From Caldilineaceae bacterium (lineage in GTDB: Bacteria; Chloroflexota; Anaerolineae; Caldilineales; Caldilineaceae): a stretch of DNA of 64,000 nucleotides. Where the stretch lies: NCBI GenBank assembly GCA_026645575.1, contig JAPKMW010000061.1, positions 5,211 through 69,210 on the forward strand, in the 5' to 3' direction. Shown here one piece after another: positions 55,137 to 64,000 of the stretch (the first letter of the stretch is position 1; every line of letters begins with the position of its first letter). The notes beneath the pieces are model-generated. The model saw only the letters and a list, made by a program, of their open reading frames with translations. It was not told where the DNA came from and did not search any database. The translations under genes and the position numbers were made by a program.

Positions 55137-58100
55137 ATGTATACAACTCGACAATCCACTAATCAATGGCAATACCGCCGGCATTCCCTGTCCGCGCTCG
55201 TGCTGCTCTTGACCGTCGTCCTGGCGCTACGGCTGGCCAAGCCGGTGCTGGCGGCGACGATTACACTCGCTGATCAGGCATCGTGTGAGGCGCTTGGGGG
55301 AAGATGGAATGGCATTTGTCGTCTCAACAGTGCCTCCATTGCAGCCGGTGATACGCTAGTGACACAGGTGTGGACCGAAGTTAATAGCAGTGTGATCAAC
55401 AGAGGGACCCTAACGATAGAGGATTACCTATATACAGCAGGTTCCTTTACCAATAACGCCGGCGCTACGGTCAATTCTACGTTCATGCTGGACGTCAGAA
55501 GCCTCGACAATGCAGGTATCATCAACGTTTCGGGCCGCAGCATGACACTGTTCAGAAACGACGAGACCAATCGCAGCACCGGCCAAATCCGGGTGCGGAG
55601 CGGCGCCGTCCTTGAGGTGCGGGCCCCTTCCGGCTTCCTAACGAATGAAGGAACCATCATCATTGAGTGTGGCGGCGCAATGGTATACGATGCCACGGCT
55701 TTCAGCGGTAATCCACCCCAGTATCTCTGCCCGCCCACCGTTACGATTAACCAGGCTGCCGGTCAGGCCGATCCGACCACCAGCGCCCCGCTGCTCTTCA
55801 CCGTCACCTTTAACCGCGCGGTGAGCGGCTTTACCACCGCCGATGTAACCTTGAGCGGCACCGCCAATCGGACGAATGCGACGGTGAGCGTCAGTGGCGG
55901 CCCCAGCGTCTACACGGTACAGGTCAATGGCATCAGCAGCGATGGCACGGTGATTGCCAGCGTCAATACTGGGGGGGCGGTTGATGTGTCCGGTAACGGC
56001 AACACGGCCAGCACCAGCACCGACAACAGTATTACCTATCTTACCCCCCTCAGCGTCACCATCAACCAGGCGGCGAACCAGGCGGACCCAACGAATCAGA
56101 TGCCTCTGCTCTTTACCGCTACCTTCAACCGCCCAGTAACTGGCTTTACCGCCGCCGACGTGATCCTGGGCGGCACGGCTAACCGATCCGGCGCCACGGT
56201 CACCATCACCGGGGGACCGAGTGTATACACGGTGCAGGTCAATGGTTTCACCAGTGGCGGTACGGTTACCGCCGCCATCAATGCCAATGTTGCGGTCGAT
56301 GCCTTCGGTTTCCCAAACGCAGCCGCCACTAGCGTTGATAACCGGGTGACCATTGCGGAAGTTGCCCCCAGCGTTACCATTAACCAGGCGCCGGGGCAGG
56401 CCGACCCCGCCAGCACGCTCCCGCTACGGTTTATTGCTGCATTTAGCGAAGCTGTCACTGGCTTTACCGGGGATGATCTCGCGTTCGCCGGCTCCGCCAA
56501 TCTCTTCGGCGCGACGGTCACTGTCAGTGGTGGCCCAAGCGTTTACACGATAGAAATCAGTGGCGACGTCGGCCCTGGCACGTTCATCGTCGGCATTCCG
56601 GGCAACGTCGCCTTCGATCTGGCCGGCAATCCGAACACCCCTGCCAGCAGCACCGATAACACCTTGACCTTTACCGGGGTGGCGCCTAGCGTCACGATCA
56701 ACCAGGCGGCGGGTCAAGCGGACCCGACCACCAGCAACCCGATCCTGTTCACCGCCGCCTTTAGCAAGTCCGTGACCCAATTTACCGCCGCCGATGTGAT
56801 CTTGGGTGGCACGGCTACTCTCGCCGGGGCAACCGTCACCGTCAGCGGCGGACCGGCCGTTTACACAGTGCAGGTCAACGGCATCAGCGGCAACGGCACG
56901 GTCACCGCCCGCATCAATGCCAATGTTGCCATTGATCTGTTCGGCACCCCCAATACCGCCTCGACCAGCACCGACAACAGTGTGACCTTCGCGACGATTA
57001 TCCCGACCAACACGCCGACGCGCACGCCAACCCAAACCGCGACGCCGACGGCCACGCCCACCAACACACCAACCAATACGCCGGAGCCGACGGCCACGCC
57101 CACCAACACACCGACCGCAACGTCGACGAATACACCCACAAGTACGGCGACCAATACGCCGGAACCAACGGCGACGAACACGCCGGAGCCAACGGCCACC
57201 GCCACTAACACCCCGGAGCCAACCGCAACACCGACCAATACACCCGAACCAACGGCCACGCCGACCAACACTCCAGAACCGACGGCTACCTCGACCGCAA
57301 CGGCGACGAACACGCCGGAGCCAACCGCAACACCGACCAATACACCCGAACCAACGGCCACCCCGACCAACACCCCGATCCCGCCAACCGCCACCCCCGT
57401 TGGCACGCTGATCGGCGTCTGTGGTCCGTACGCCGTCTACCAGACCGGTACGACTTACAGCGCCCCCGGCTGGGCCGGTGCGATCCTGGTCGGCGCCAAC
57501 AGCAACAACACCCTCACCGGCACGAACGGTCCTGATCTCATCCTGGGCCTGGGCGGCAATGACCTGCTGCGCGGTAACGGCGGCGACGATGTGATCTGCG
57601 GCGGTGACGGCGTCGACCTGCTGCAAGGGCTGGCCGGCAACGACTATCTCGACGGCGGCAACGGCAGCGATGTCCTTAACGGCGGCAGCGGCGACTATGA
57701 CGACCTGCTGGCTGGCGACGGCAACGATGTGTTGCTCGACGGCGACGGTGTGCGCAACGCCGCCGGTGGCGCGGGGAATGACCTCTTCACCCTGGCGCTG
57801 CGCAATGGCTGGCGTGATACAACCGGTCAACCCCGCTTTGCCGGTCTGAGCGGCGGCTATGGCAATGATCTGGTCGGTCTGGCGATTCTCAACCCGGTGT
57901 CGTTCCTCGTAAATATCACCGGCGATGAACGGGACGAACCGGCCAGTCCACTGGAAGGGAACAACGATAGCCTGGCCCTGGCCGGCGTGATCGACCCCGC
58001 CTCCACCCTGATCAAGTTTGAACAGCAAGTGGTTCTCAGCGCCACCAACGAAGCCGCCATCCCCGGCGAAGAGAGCGGCGCCGAATATCTCACCGAACCG

Positions 58101-58169
58101 GTCGGCGATGAAGCCGTCACACCGACCGAACAGGCCAACCGCCTCTTCCTGCCCCTGGTCAACCAGTAG
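55137..58169 (+). CDS. Secreted Ig-like / Thr-Pro-rich / RTX protein (1,010 aa)
   Basis: A signal sequence (about 1-40, [19 protein letters not shown]) is followed by a beta-rich region. Then come four 100-residue bacterial Ig-like repeats starting VTINQAxxQADP near 200, 304, 410 and 516. Residues 621-754 are a [12 protein letters not shown] linker, and about 787-878 hold RTX calcium-binding nonapeptides ([20 protein letters not shown]). The C-terminus ends LFLPLVNQ, similar to tails I recall on other Chloroflexota surface proteins. It is probably a cell-surface or matrix adhesin stabilised by calcium. AAGGAG lies before the ATG. Confidence 0.88.
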   Translation: MYTTRQSTNQWQYRRHSLSALVLLLTVVLALRLAKPVLAATITLADQASCEALGGRWNGICRLNSASIAAGDTLVTQVWTEVNSSVINRGTLTIEDYLYTAGSFTNNAGATVNSTFMLDVRSLDNAGIINVSGRSMTLFRNDETNRSTGQIRVRSGAVLEVRAPSGFLTNEGTIIIECGGAMVYDATAFSGNPPQYLCPPTVTINQAAGQADPTTSAPLLFTVTFNRAVSGFTTADVTLSGTANRTNATVSVSGGPSVYTVQVNGISSDGTVIASVNTGGAVDVSGNGNTASTSTDNSITYLTPLSVTINQAANQADPTNQMPLLFTATFNRPVTGFTAADVILGGTANRSGATVTITGGPSVYTVQVNGFTSGGTVTAAINANVAVDAFGFPNAAATSVDNRVTIAEVAPSVTINQAPGQADPASTLPLRFIAAFSEAVTGFTGDDLAFAGSANLFGATVTVSGGPSVYTIEISGDVGPGTFIVGIPGNVAFDLAGNPNTPASSTDNTLTFTGVAPSVTINQAAGQADPTTSNPILFTAAFSKSVTQFTAADVILGGTATLAGATVTVSGGPAVYTVQVNGISGNGTVTARINANVAIDLFGTPNTASTSTDNSVTFATIIPTNTPTRTPTQTATPTATPTNTPTNTPEPTATPTNTPTATSTNTPTSTATNTPEPTATNTPEPTATATNTPEPTATPTNTPEPTATPTNTPEPTATSTATATNTPEPTATPTNTPEPTATPTNTPIPPTATPVGTLIGVCGPYAVYQTGTTYSAPGWAGAILVGANSNNTLTGTNGPDLILGLGGNDLLRGNGGDDVICGGDGVDLLQGLAGNDYLDGGNGSDVLNGGSGDYDDLLAGDGNDVLLDGDGVRNAAGGAGNDLFTLALRNGWRDTTGQPRFAGLSGGYGNDLVGLAILNPVSFLVNITGDERDEPASPLEGNNDSLALAGVIDPASTLIKFEQQVVLSATNEAAIPGEESGAEYLTEPVGDEAVTPTEQANRLFLPLVNQ

Positions 58170-58173
58170 GACG

Positions 58174-58210
58174 ACAAGGAGATACGAGACCGTCTCGTAT
58201 CTCCTTGTCT
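58174..58210 (+). terminator. Terminator-like hairpin after the secreted protein
   Basis: A perfect 17-bp stem (gacaaggagatacgaga and complement) with a ccg loop lies 5 bp after the stop. Downstream is T-rich (ttgtgtcttcttg) and consists of the CTTCTTGT words seen elsewhere. Confidence 0.75.
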
Positions 58211-58322
58211 TGTGTCTTCTTGTCTTCTTGTCTCGCCGCCACCGCCGTCAACGCCCTGCGCACCGCCGCCTGCGGTGCGCCAGCCTGCACAACAAACCAT
58301 TTCGTAAAGTCACCCTGTTTAT

Positions 58323-58406
58323 AACGGTAAATCCCGAAAATTTAACGGTAGACCGCCCATTTTATAACGGTAGACCGCCCATTTTATAACGGTAGCAGGG
58401 TATGAT
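58323..58406 (+). promoter_or_regulatory. Four 22-bp-spaced AACGGTA direct repeats and a -10 box
   Basis: AACGGTA occurs at 58323, 58344, 58366 and 58388 (steps 21, 22, 22). The last copy ends 6 bp before TATGAT (58401-58406). The final three units are near-identical 22-mers. Repeats on one DNA face running into a -10, with no -35, fit activation by a SARP-type or similar oligomeric activator. It controls the glycan cluster starting at 58472. The remainder of the 58211-58322 gap shows nothing. Confidence 0.6.
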
Positions 58407-58471
58407 GGATCATATCGATAGTGAGCAGAGACCAACAATACTACGCACAGTGTAGAAAGGGAGCAACCGTT

Positions 58472-59380
58472 ATGACCCCACAAGTTTGGATCGATTCTGG
58501 GAATCAGCGATGGCAGCCGAGTATTGCTGTCCTCATTCCGGTCTTTAATGAGGCGGCGCGAATTCATCTCGTCGAGGCGTTGACGCAGAAACTCTGTGCG
58601 GCATTTGCGGAACGCGAGGACCAGGTGGCGATTGTGTATGTTAACGATGCCAGTACCGATGAAACCGAAATGTTACTCCAGCAGATGATTGCTCATCAAC
58701 AGCAAAATCAAGGGCCATGCCAGCAGGGAAAAATTCGCCTATCACAAATTGTTCTCCCAGCGAATACGCGCAAAGCCGGCATCTACGGCGTGGCACGACA
58801 ACAAATTGTTGCCGATTACTACCTATTCATCGATGCAGATGATTCTTTTGCAATTGCCGATGTGATGCATATACTACAGGTAGCCCGACGGAACCAATAT
58901 GACTTGGTTGTTGGACAGAAGCCGGTTGCCAATGAAAATACAGATTGGGCGCGAGCCGCCATCCGATTCCTCAACCGGCTCCTATCCAAACCGTTATTGC
59001 CGGCGGGCATTACTGATTCGCAGACCGGGCTAAAAGTCTTTCATCGCCATGTTGTCCAGGCGGCCTTCGGCGGCGTGAAGGCGCAGCATGGCTTTACAGC
59101 AGATTTGGTGGTACTCTATGCCGCCAAGCAATTAGGCTTTCGCGCGTATAACTATTCTGTCCAATGTATCAATCGCGACCTGTCCCATGTCAACATTCTG
59201 CCGGACTCAGTTCACCACCTGCAAGTCATTGTTGCGCTTTACCTGACAGCGCTCGTGAATGTTCAGCAGACTGCACGCTCTTTGCTCTCCTCATGTGTCA
59301 AACCGGATTCGTATGTAGCGCGACGAACAACCCATTGGGAGCGACGCGCTATCGATCAGGAAGGCATTGCGCAATTGTGA
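58472..59380 (+). CDS. Family 2 glycosyltransferase, dolichol-phosphate-mannose-synthase-like
   Basis: 302 residues from the ATG at 58472 (AAGGGAG upstream). The GT-A fold starts IAVLIPVFNEAARI, with DASTDET and the DxD motif FIDADDS near 127-130. TDSQTGLKVFHR is typical of the polyprenyl-phosphate glycosyltransferase branch. No clear C-terminal membrane helices are visible. It probably transfers a sugar from a nucleotide donor to a lipid carrier. The stop overlaps the next start (GTGA). Confidence 0.85.
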   Translation: MTPQVWIDSGNQRWQPSIAVLIPVFNEAARIHLVEALTQKLCAAFAEREDQVAIVYVNDASTDETEMLLQQMIAHQQQNQGPCQQGKIRLSQIVLPANTRKAGIYGVARQQIVADYYLFIDADDSFAIADVMHILQVARRNQYDLVVGQKPVANENTDWARAAIRFLNRLLSKPLLPAGITDSQTGLKVFHRHVVQAAFGGVKAQHGFTADLVVLYAAKQLGFRAYNYSVQCINRDLSHVNILPDSVHHLQVIVALYLTALVNVQQTARSLLSSCVKPDSYVARRTTHWERRAIDQEGIAQL

Positions 59381-60549
59381 AGTTATCACCCTCGACCAAG
59401 CTAACCATCCTCATGCTCTCGTGGCGGGATATTCGTTCAGCGGATAGTGGCGGCGCAGAACTTTTTGCCCATGAAATGCTCTCACGCCTCGATCAAGCGA
59501 AGTATCGCATTGTACACATTGCACCACACCAGCCTGGTTTACCAGAGAGCGAATTGATCGACGCCATTACCTATCTGCGGATGGGCAATCCGTTGACGGT
59601 GATTGGCTATGCGTGGCGCTTTTATCGGCGCAATCAGCAAGTCATCGATTATGTCATTGACCACTGTAACACTCATCGTTTTTTCACACCGCTTTGGGTA
59701 AGCAAGCCAAAGCGCATCTTTTTCATTCACCAATTGACCCGCGAAATCTGGTTTGCGCATCTGTCATTCCCCCTCAACGTGATCGGCTATGCGCTGGAAA
59801 CGCCAATGCTTCGGCTTGCACGGCACGATCCAACCCTGACCGTTTCGGCGTCGACAAAACAGGACTTGGTCGCCAGCGGTTTTGACCCGGCGCGTGTGCA
59901 GATCCTACCCGAAGGTCTCAACTTTCAACCATGGCCGCCGAGTGCCTTTTTGCCCAAAGCGAGCAAAACCTTTATCTATGTTGGGCGCTATGCGCGCTAT
60001 AAAGGCATAGAAGCGATCATTCGCGCGTTGGCCCAGGTCAAACCGCATCACCAATCCGCACGGCTATGGATCGTCGGCAAGATCAACGTAGACTATTATC
60101 GGCAAGTGCTCAAGCCACTCATTGCTGATCACGGATTAACCGTAAGCGCCCACACTGGGTCTGGCCCTGGGGCTGACACTGACATTGTTCTTTGGGGCTA
60201 TGTGGAGCAGGAGAAAAAGCTGGACCTCATGAGCCGCGCCGTGGCCGCCCTCTTCCCGTCGCAGCGCGAGGGATGGGGCTTAACCGTGACCGAAGCGGCC
60301 GTTGTCGGGACCCCCAGTATTGTTTACCCTTCCCCAGGGTTGGTCGATGCCGTTGATCACGGTCGCGCCGGTTACATTGCGGATGCCTGCACGGCTGAAG
60401 CACTAGCGGCAATGATGTTGAGCGCGCTTGCTGATGAGGGACACTACGCGCAGATGAGAAAACGGGCCTATGCGTTTTCACGTCCGCTGCATTGGGATCA
60501 AACGGCGCAGGCATTTGACACCTTTTTGGATCAGTTGCGACAGCAGTAG
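59377..60549 (+). CDS. Family 4 glycosyltransferase (GT-B)
   Basis: 390 residues from the GTG at 59377, which overlaps the upstream stop. LTILMLSWRDIRSADSGGAELFAHEM is the acceptor-domain opening (here in pieces: MLSWRDIRSADSGGAE). The C-terminal donor domain has FIYVGRYARYKGIEA, ALFPSQREGWGLTVTEAAVVGTP (split as PSQREGWG and TEAAVVGTP), the EX7E region that binds the nucleotide-sugar. It adds a sugar to a growing glycan. It shares its operon with two GT2 proteins. Confidence 0.88.
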   Translation: MKLSPSTKLTILMLSWRDIRSADSGGAELFAHEMLSRLDQAKYRIVHIAPHQPGLPESELIDAITYLRMGNPLTVIGYAWRFYRRNQQVIDYVIDHCNTHRFFTPLWVSKPKRIFFIHQLTREIWFAHLSFPLNVIGYALETPMLRLARHDPTLTVSASTKQDLVASGFDPARVQILPEGLNFQPWPPSAFLPKASKTFIYVGRYARYKGIEAIIRALAQVKPHHQSARLWIVGKINVDYYRQVLKPLIADHGLTVSAHTGSGPGADTDIVLWGYVEQEKKLDLMSRAVAALFPSQREGWGLTVTEAAVVGTPSIVYPSPGLVDAVDHGRAGYIADACTAEALAAMMLSALADEGHYAQMRKRAYAFSRPLHWDQTAQAFDTFLDQLRQQ

Positions 60550-60569
60550 AGAGCAGTAGAGGTACAACC

Positions 60570-63500
60570 TTGGTAGCAACAGATGTCACTTTATCCGTGG
60601 TGATCACGGTCACGACCTACAATGACGCGGAGCGAATCGAAGCATGTATCCAGAGCTGTTTGGGGCAGCGTGGGCTGGCTAGGGTAGCGCTTGTTGTCGC
60701 TGATGATGGGTCAACCGATGCCACTCTCGCGATCCTGCAACGCCTCGCCGCGCAAGTGGATGATCTGCATATTTTGGCGCTGCCGCATGGGGAACGGGGG
60801 CACGCCAGAGCGGCAGCCATTGAAAAAGCATTGACCCTAGCGCCGGACTTTTTGCTTTTCATCGATTCCGATATGACGCTCGAAGCGGGATTAGTCGCCC
60901 GTTGTGCCGACTATGCACAGCAACATCACTATGGCGCGCTGGTGATACCAGAAAGCGCGTTTTCGCTGAGTACAAACTTCTTTACCCAAGTCAAAGTCTT
61001 TGAACGCAATATCATCAACAATGCCGGTGCATCCTACAACGGTGCGAATTCAATCGAAGGCGCGCGCTTCTGGCGGACAGATGCCTATCTGCTCTCTGGC
61101 GGCTTTCACCGGCAGCAAATTGCCTTTGAAGACACACAGCCGACCCTGCGTTACCTGGCGCGGGGCGGGAAGGTGGCCCGCGCCACCTTCACTACCATCT
61201 ATCACGATGAAAAGCAGGTCACGCTGCGTTCACTCTTGGCAAAGAAGCGTTATTACTTTTCTAAGCTGCCGCTTACCGTTGAGACAGAGGTAGATGGCTT
61301 CAAAAAGATGTGGCAACGCTGGTTTTTCTTCCGCCCCGTGCTTTATCGTCCAGCCAATTTGTATCGGTACATCAGACAGCCGCACTTGGCGTTGGGCATG
61401 GTTGTCATGTACATTCTCTTAACCGGGGTTGCCGTTGCCGAATATACCAAGCCGTACCTGTATACCTTATTCCGCTTACCGACATTGGGTAAGCGCCACC
61501 TGCCCCACTGGATGCAAAATCGGCTGTTGCCTTATATCGTCATTATCCTTGCCATTGTCACGATCATCCAGCCGATCTATGCGCCTGGTCAACTTGTTTT
61601 TTCGGATCTTGCGTTTGGCACATCCTCCGCGTCTTATCTGGATGAGATTTATGGCCTCTGGAATCGACGCTGGAGCACGCCCAATCTCTTCAATGTTCCA
61701 CGCCTGATCTATAGCGCGCCCTTTGTTGGGTTGGCCGCGCTCTTCGACCATGATGGCGCCGTTCTCTTGAAATCATTGCTTACAGGCATCCTGCTGATCG
61801 CCGGTGTCAGCTATTACACCTTTGCCAACGGCGTTTTTCATTGCTACTTCCGTCAGCGCAAAACCGCCTTCACCACCCTCTTGCTGGCCCTCAGTGCGAT
61901 CTTTTATGCGATCAATCCGTGGGTGATTTTTCGCATTCAACATATTTTTCTTTTGTGTGGTTATTCGCTCTTTCCACTCGTTATCTACTACTATCTGCGT
62001 GTTTTTTATCCTGAGTTTGCGCGTGCGCCACGCGAAGGCGCAAACTCAGGGCGGCTCCTGCCCGATCCGGCTACGCGCGCCGATCTGCTGCTCTTTTGCG
62101 GCTGTTTCACGGTTAGTGTGGCAGCCTTGCACTACCTGCTCTTTATCCCACTGGTGATCTTGGCCCTCCAAAGTTTCGTCATCCTGCGGGAATTCGTGTT
62201 GCGTTACCGGCGGCGTGTTCCCTTGCGGCCCTATCTTGTCAACACACTCATCAAGGGCATGTGGGCAAGTATTATCATGACGATCCTTTCGTTTTATTGG
62301 GTGGTGACTTATGGCGGCAGCATTTTGGTCGGTGCGCGTCCGGATCAATTTAATATCAACACGGCAGACACCATCCAGATGTTCAGCCAGAATAGTTCCT
62401 TGTCCTATGTGGCCTTGGGCATTAGCTACTGGTGGCCGATGTTGGACTTGAATACACTGCCGCTGTCGTTCTACATTGGCGGGACTCTTCTGCTCATCTT
62501 GGCGGCGCTCGCCTTTCTACGGGTGAACTGGGTGACGCTGTTGATGGGGTGTACAGTCGCTCTGTTGGTTGTGCTGGCAACCGGAACCTACTATCCGCCA
62601 TTGGCCGAAACGTACTTGGCGCTGGTTTTCAAATCCTTCTTTCCGGTGAACAATCTTTTGCGCGATCCCAATAAGCTACTTGCCCTCTATCTCTTGCTTC
62701 TCCCCCTGCTCATTACCTTGGGGGCGCACAACATCGTTGCGCTCATCCGCCAACACCGATGGCGTTACCGCGTGGGCCTCCTGGTTGTGGCCGCCATGAT
62801 CAGCAGCTATTGGGTTTATCTCGCGCCCTTTCATGCGGCCTTTTTGGGCGGTTATTATGCCCCCACCACGGTGCCGCCCGCCTATCAGGAAGCCGGCGAA
62901 TTTCTCGCTGCCCATCTGCAGCCGAACGAACGTGCGATCTACTTGCCGCTTTCCAGCAGCATGATCAATCCCGCAACCGGGGTCACCGCGCCCTTCTGGA
63001 ATAGAATCGACGGAGAAGGTCGCACTACTGAACACACCGCTGAACACACCATTGAACGCGCCACTGGGGACTTTCAGATCTACGACTCGCCTGTTGACAC
63101 GCTCTATCAATATGAGGGGAATCCGCCGACGATCGCACACTATTATACCTATGTGCAATATTTGCTTGATCGGGGACGAACCAGCCATCTGGCGGAACTC
63201 TTGAACCCACTCGGTGGCCGTCTATTGGCCTATCGCGATGAGTATCCAGCCCATGACAAACGCCAACAACTCAACCGCGATCTCCTGGCCCTGCAAGCGG
63301 GCTTGATGCCGCAGTTCACCAATGACATCTTCACAATCTATGCGAATGACCGCGCCGCGCCGCTGACCCGCGTCGTGCCCCAGGTCATTTTTACGCCCTA
63401 TGGCTACGGCCGCTTTGAACGCTATGCCTCTTTCCCAGCCTTTAGCTTTGGTCATTTGGGCGCCCTGTTTACAACCACCGCAATCGACAGACCCATTGCG

Positions 63501-64000
63501 GATATTATTCGACCGCATGATTATCTGGAAGTAGCACAAGCGAATGATCTGCTCCTGAGTACGTTGCCCGCCGCCAATTATATTGTGCCCTTTGACCAAG
63601 TCAACGAGGGCAATCCGTTTCTGAAATGGTCAAAGACCTTTCTAGGGAGTGAAGAGTGGCTCTGGTATATGAAGCACTATGGCATCGACAATTATCCCTT
63701 CGATTTTGACTTTGGCCGCGGCGTATTGTTTACAACCGCATCCGGTCGCCTCGATGTACCGGTCTACCTGATGAACCAGGTCAAAGGCGACTCCATGCTG
63801 CAATTATCCGCTAGGATGGAGCCCGCAGACTTTTTTGTCGCCGATAATCCCGATACCTTAAAAATCACCATTGATCACCCTGCGCGCGTGGACGCGCTCC
63901 CCCTGATTCAAGGACGTGTCCAGGATGGCCCCTACCCATTTTTGTGGCAGACGGCGCGTTCGCGCCTAGTCCCGATCCAGCCCAGCCATCCGTACCGCCT
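60570..64000 (+). CDS. GT2 glycosyltransferase fused to a large membrane domain, partial
   Basis: At least 1,143 residues from a TTG at 60570 (AGAGG 8 nt upstream), open through the right edge. I followed the frame continuously to the end. Residues 1-270 are a GT-A family 2 domain (VVITVTTYNDAERIEACI, VVADDGSTDATLA, FLLFIDSDM with the DxD). From about 275 there are ten or more hydrophobic segments, and then, from about 770, a long extracytoplasmic portion (ERAIYLPLSSSMI, YYTYVQYLLDRGR). The later part resembles YfhO/PMT-like proteins that use lipid-linked sugars. It could both make and use a lipid-linked sugar. Confidence 0.75.
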   Translation, partial: MVATDVTLSVVITVTTYNDAERIEACIQSCLGQRGLARVALVVADDGSTDATLAILQRLAAQVDDLHILALPHGERGHARAAAIEKALTLAPDFLLFIDSDMTLEAGLVARCADYAQQHHYGALVIPESAFSLSTNFFTQVKVFERNIINNAGASYNGANSIEGARFWRTDAYLLSGGFHRQQIAFEDTQPTLRYLARGGKVARATFTTIYHDEKQVTLRSLLAKKRYYFSKLPLTVETEVDGFKKMWQRWFFFRPVLYRPANLYRYIRQPHLALGMVVMYILLTGVAVAEYTKPYLYTLFRLPTLGKRHLPHWMQNRLLPYIVIILAIVTIIQPIYAPGQLVFSDLAFGTSSASYLDEIYGLWNRRWSTPNLFNVPRLIYSAPFVGLAALFDHDGAVLLKSLLTGILLIAGVSYYTFANGVFHCYFRQRKTAFTTLLLALSAIFYAINPWVIFRIQHIFLLCGYSLFPLVIYYYLRVFYPEFARAPREGANSGRLLPDPATRADLLLFCGCFTVSVAALHYLLFIPLVILALQSFVILREFVLRYRRRVPLRPYLVNTLIKGMWASIIMTILSFYWVVTYGGSILVGARPDQFNINTADTIQMFSQNSSLSYVALGISYWWPMLDLNTLPLSFYIGGTLLLILAALAFLRVNWVTLLMGCTVALLVVLATGTYYPPLAETYLALVFKSFFPVNNLLRDPNKLLALYLLLLPLLITLGAHNIVALIRQHRWRYRVGLLVVAAMISSYWVYLAPFHAAFLGGYYAPTTVPPAYQEAGEFLAAHLQPNERAIYLPLSSSMINPATGVTAPFWNRIDGEGRTTEHTAEHTIERATGDFQIYDSPVDTLYQYEGNPPTIAHYYTYVQYLLDRGRTSHLAELLNPLGGRLLAYRDEYPAHDKRQQLNRDLLALQAGLMPQFTNDIFTIYANDRAAPLTRVVPQVIFTPYGYGRFERYASFPAFSFGHLGALFTTTAIDRPIADIIRPHDYLEVAQANDLLLSTLPAANYIVPFDQVNEGNPFLKWSKTFLGSEEWLWYMKHYGIDNYPFDFDFGRGVLFTTASGRLDVPVYLMNQVKGDSMLQLSARMEPADFFVADNPDTLKITIDHPARVDALPLIQGRVQDGPYPFLWQTARSRLVPIQPSHPYR

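Noticed and set aside
56424..58028. Long minus-strand open frame opposite the Ig-RTX gene (over 500 codons)
   Set aside because: It mirrors the repetitive plus-strand protein, its translation is low-complexity Gly/Arg/Val, and the plus-strand gene has a signal peptide, domains and a ribosome site. It is a shadow of GC-rich coding repeats.
58344..58394. CRISPR-like array with 22-bp units
   Set aside because: Units are contiguous without variable spacers and lead into a -10 box. A regulatory array is the better reading.

Overview
The window reads as chromosomal DNA of a large-genome, free-living bacterium, most probably a filamentous Chloroflexota (Anaerolineae/Caldilineales-like). This is an inference from gene style: very long Thr/Pro-rich '[12 protein letters not shown]' linkers in a secreted protein, a giant SARP/STAND/WD40 regulator, DUF5682, DUF3179 and DUF1361 proteins, TroC/TroD permeases carrying winged-helix tails, and intergenic regions full of short-word repeats and perfect hairpins. 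No rRNA, tRNA, transposase, phage gene or CRISPR array was seen.

Layout. 1-3.2 kb: a VWA protein (cut by the left edge) and a DUF5682 protein. 3.5-15 kb: metabolic and housekeeping genes (two FAD amine-oxidase-like enzymes, a glutamate-cysteine-ligase family protein, HAD phosphatase, RsmA, FabG-like SDR, a DtxR-type metal regulator, SpoIIM and RDD membrane proteins, RadC), with a deleted toxin-antitoxin relic at 4.8-5.1 kb. 15-18.2 kb: a MacA/MacB-ATPase pair plus a methyltransferase, without a permease. 18.6-22.9 kb: a tro-type Mn/Zn ABC transporter operon with a clear sigma-70 promoter and a palindromic operator. 23.2-25.5 kb: a hybrid-free sensor kinase. 25.6-28.1 kb: a pcaDCHG protocatechuate operon, facing a wrecked pobA. 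28.7-34.4 kb: a MetE-like protein, DUF1361, MBL hydrolase, an epimerase and small regulators. 34.8-40.6 kb: a molybdopterin oxidoreductase and two tandem type I glutamine synthetases. 41-46.2 kb: a DUF3179 lipoprotein and a thiosulfate/sulfane-sulfur operon (rhodanese, TsuA, TusA, rhodanese lipoprotein), preceded by a promoter, a structured leader RNA and a terminator. 46.3-54.3 kb: a TlpA-like lipoprotein and a roughly 2,390-residue SARP-NB-ARC-TPR-NB-ARC-WD40 protein. 54.5-58.2 kb: a TerB-like protein and a 1,010-residue secreted Ig/RTX protein. 58.4-64 kb: an exopolysaccharide or glycan cluster running off the right edge.

Three features stand out. First, short palindromic repeat elements have entered protein-coding genes in frame (at least five cases in three genes), adding peptides such as DKVTS...HPVTLSP, much as Rickettsia palindromic elements do. 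Second, two arrays of direct repeats with 21-22 bp spacing end just upstream of -10 boxes, at 54.33-54.47 kb and 58.32-58.41 kb. The first is the promoter of the SARP gene itself, so a SARP-centred regulon linking the giant regulator, the TerB and secreted proteins and the glycan cluster is plausible. Third, the sulfur operon carries an unidentified structured leader whose 5' half could compete with its terminator. A family of about eight covarying hairpins ending in TAGTTAC is scattered through the window.

All function calls rest on reading translated sequence and motifs. No database search was available.
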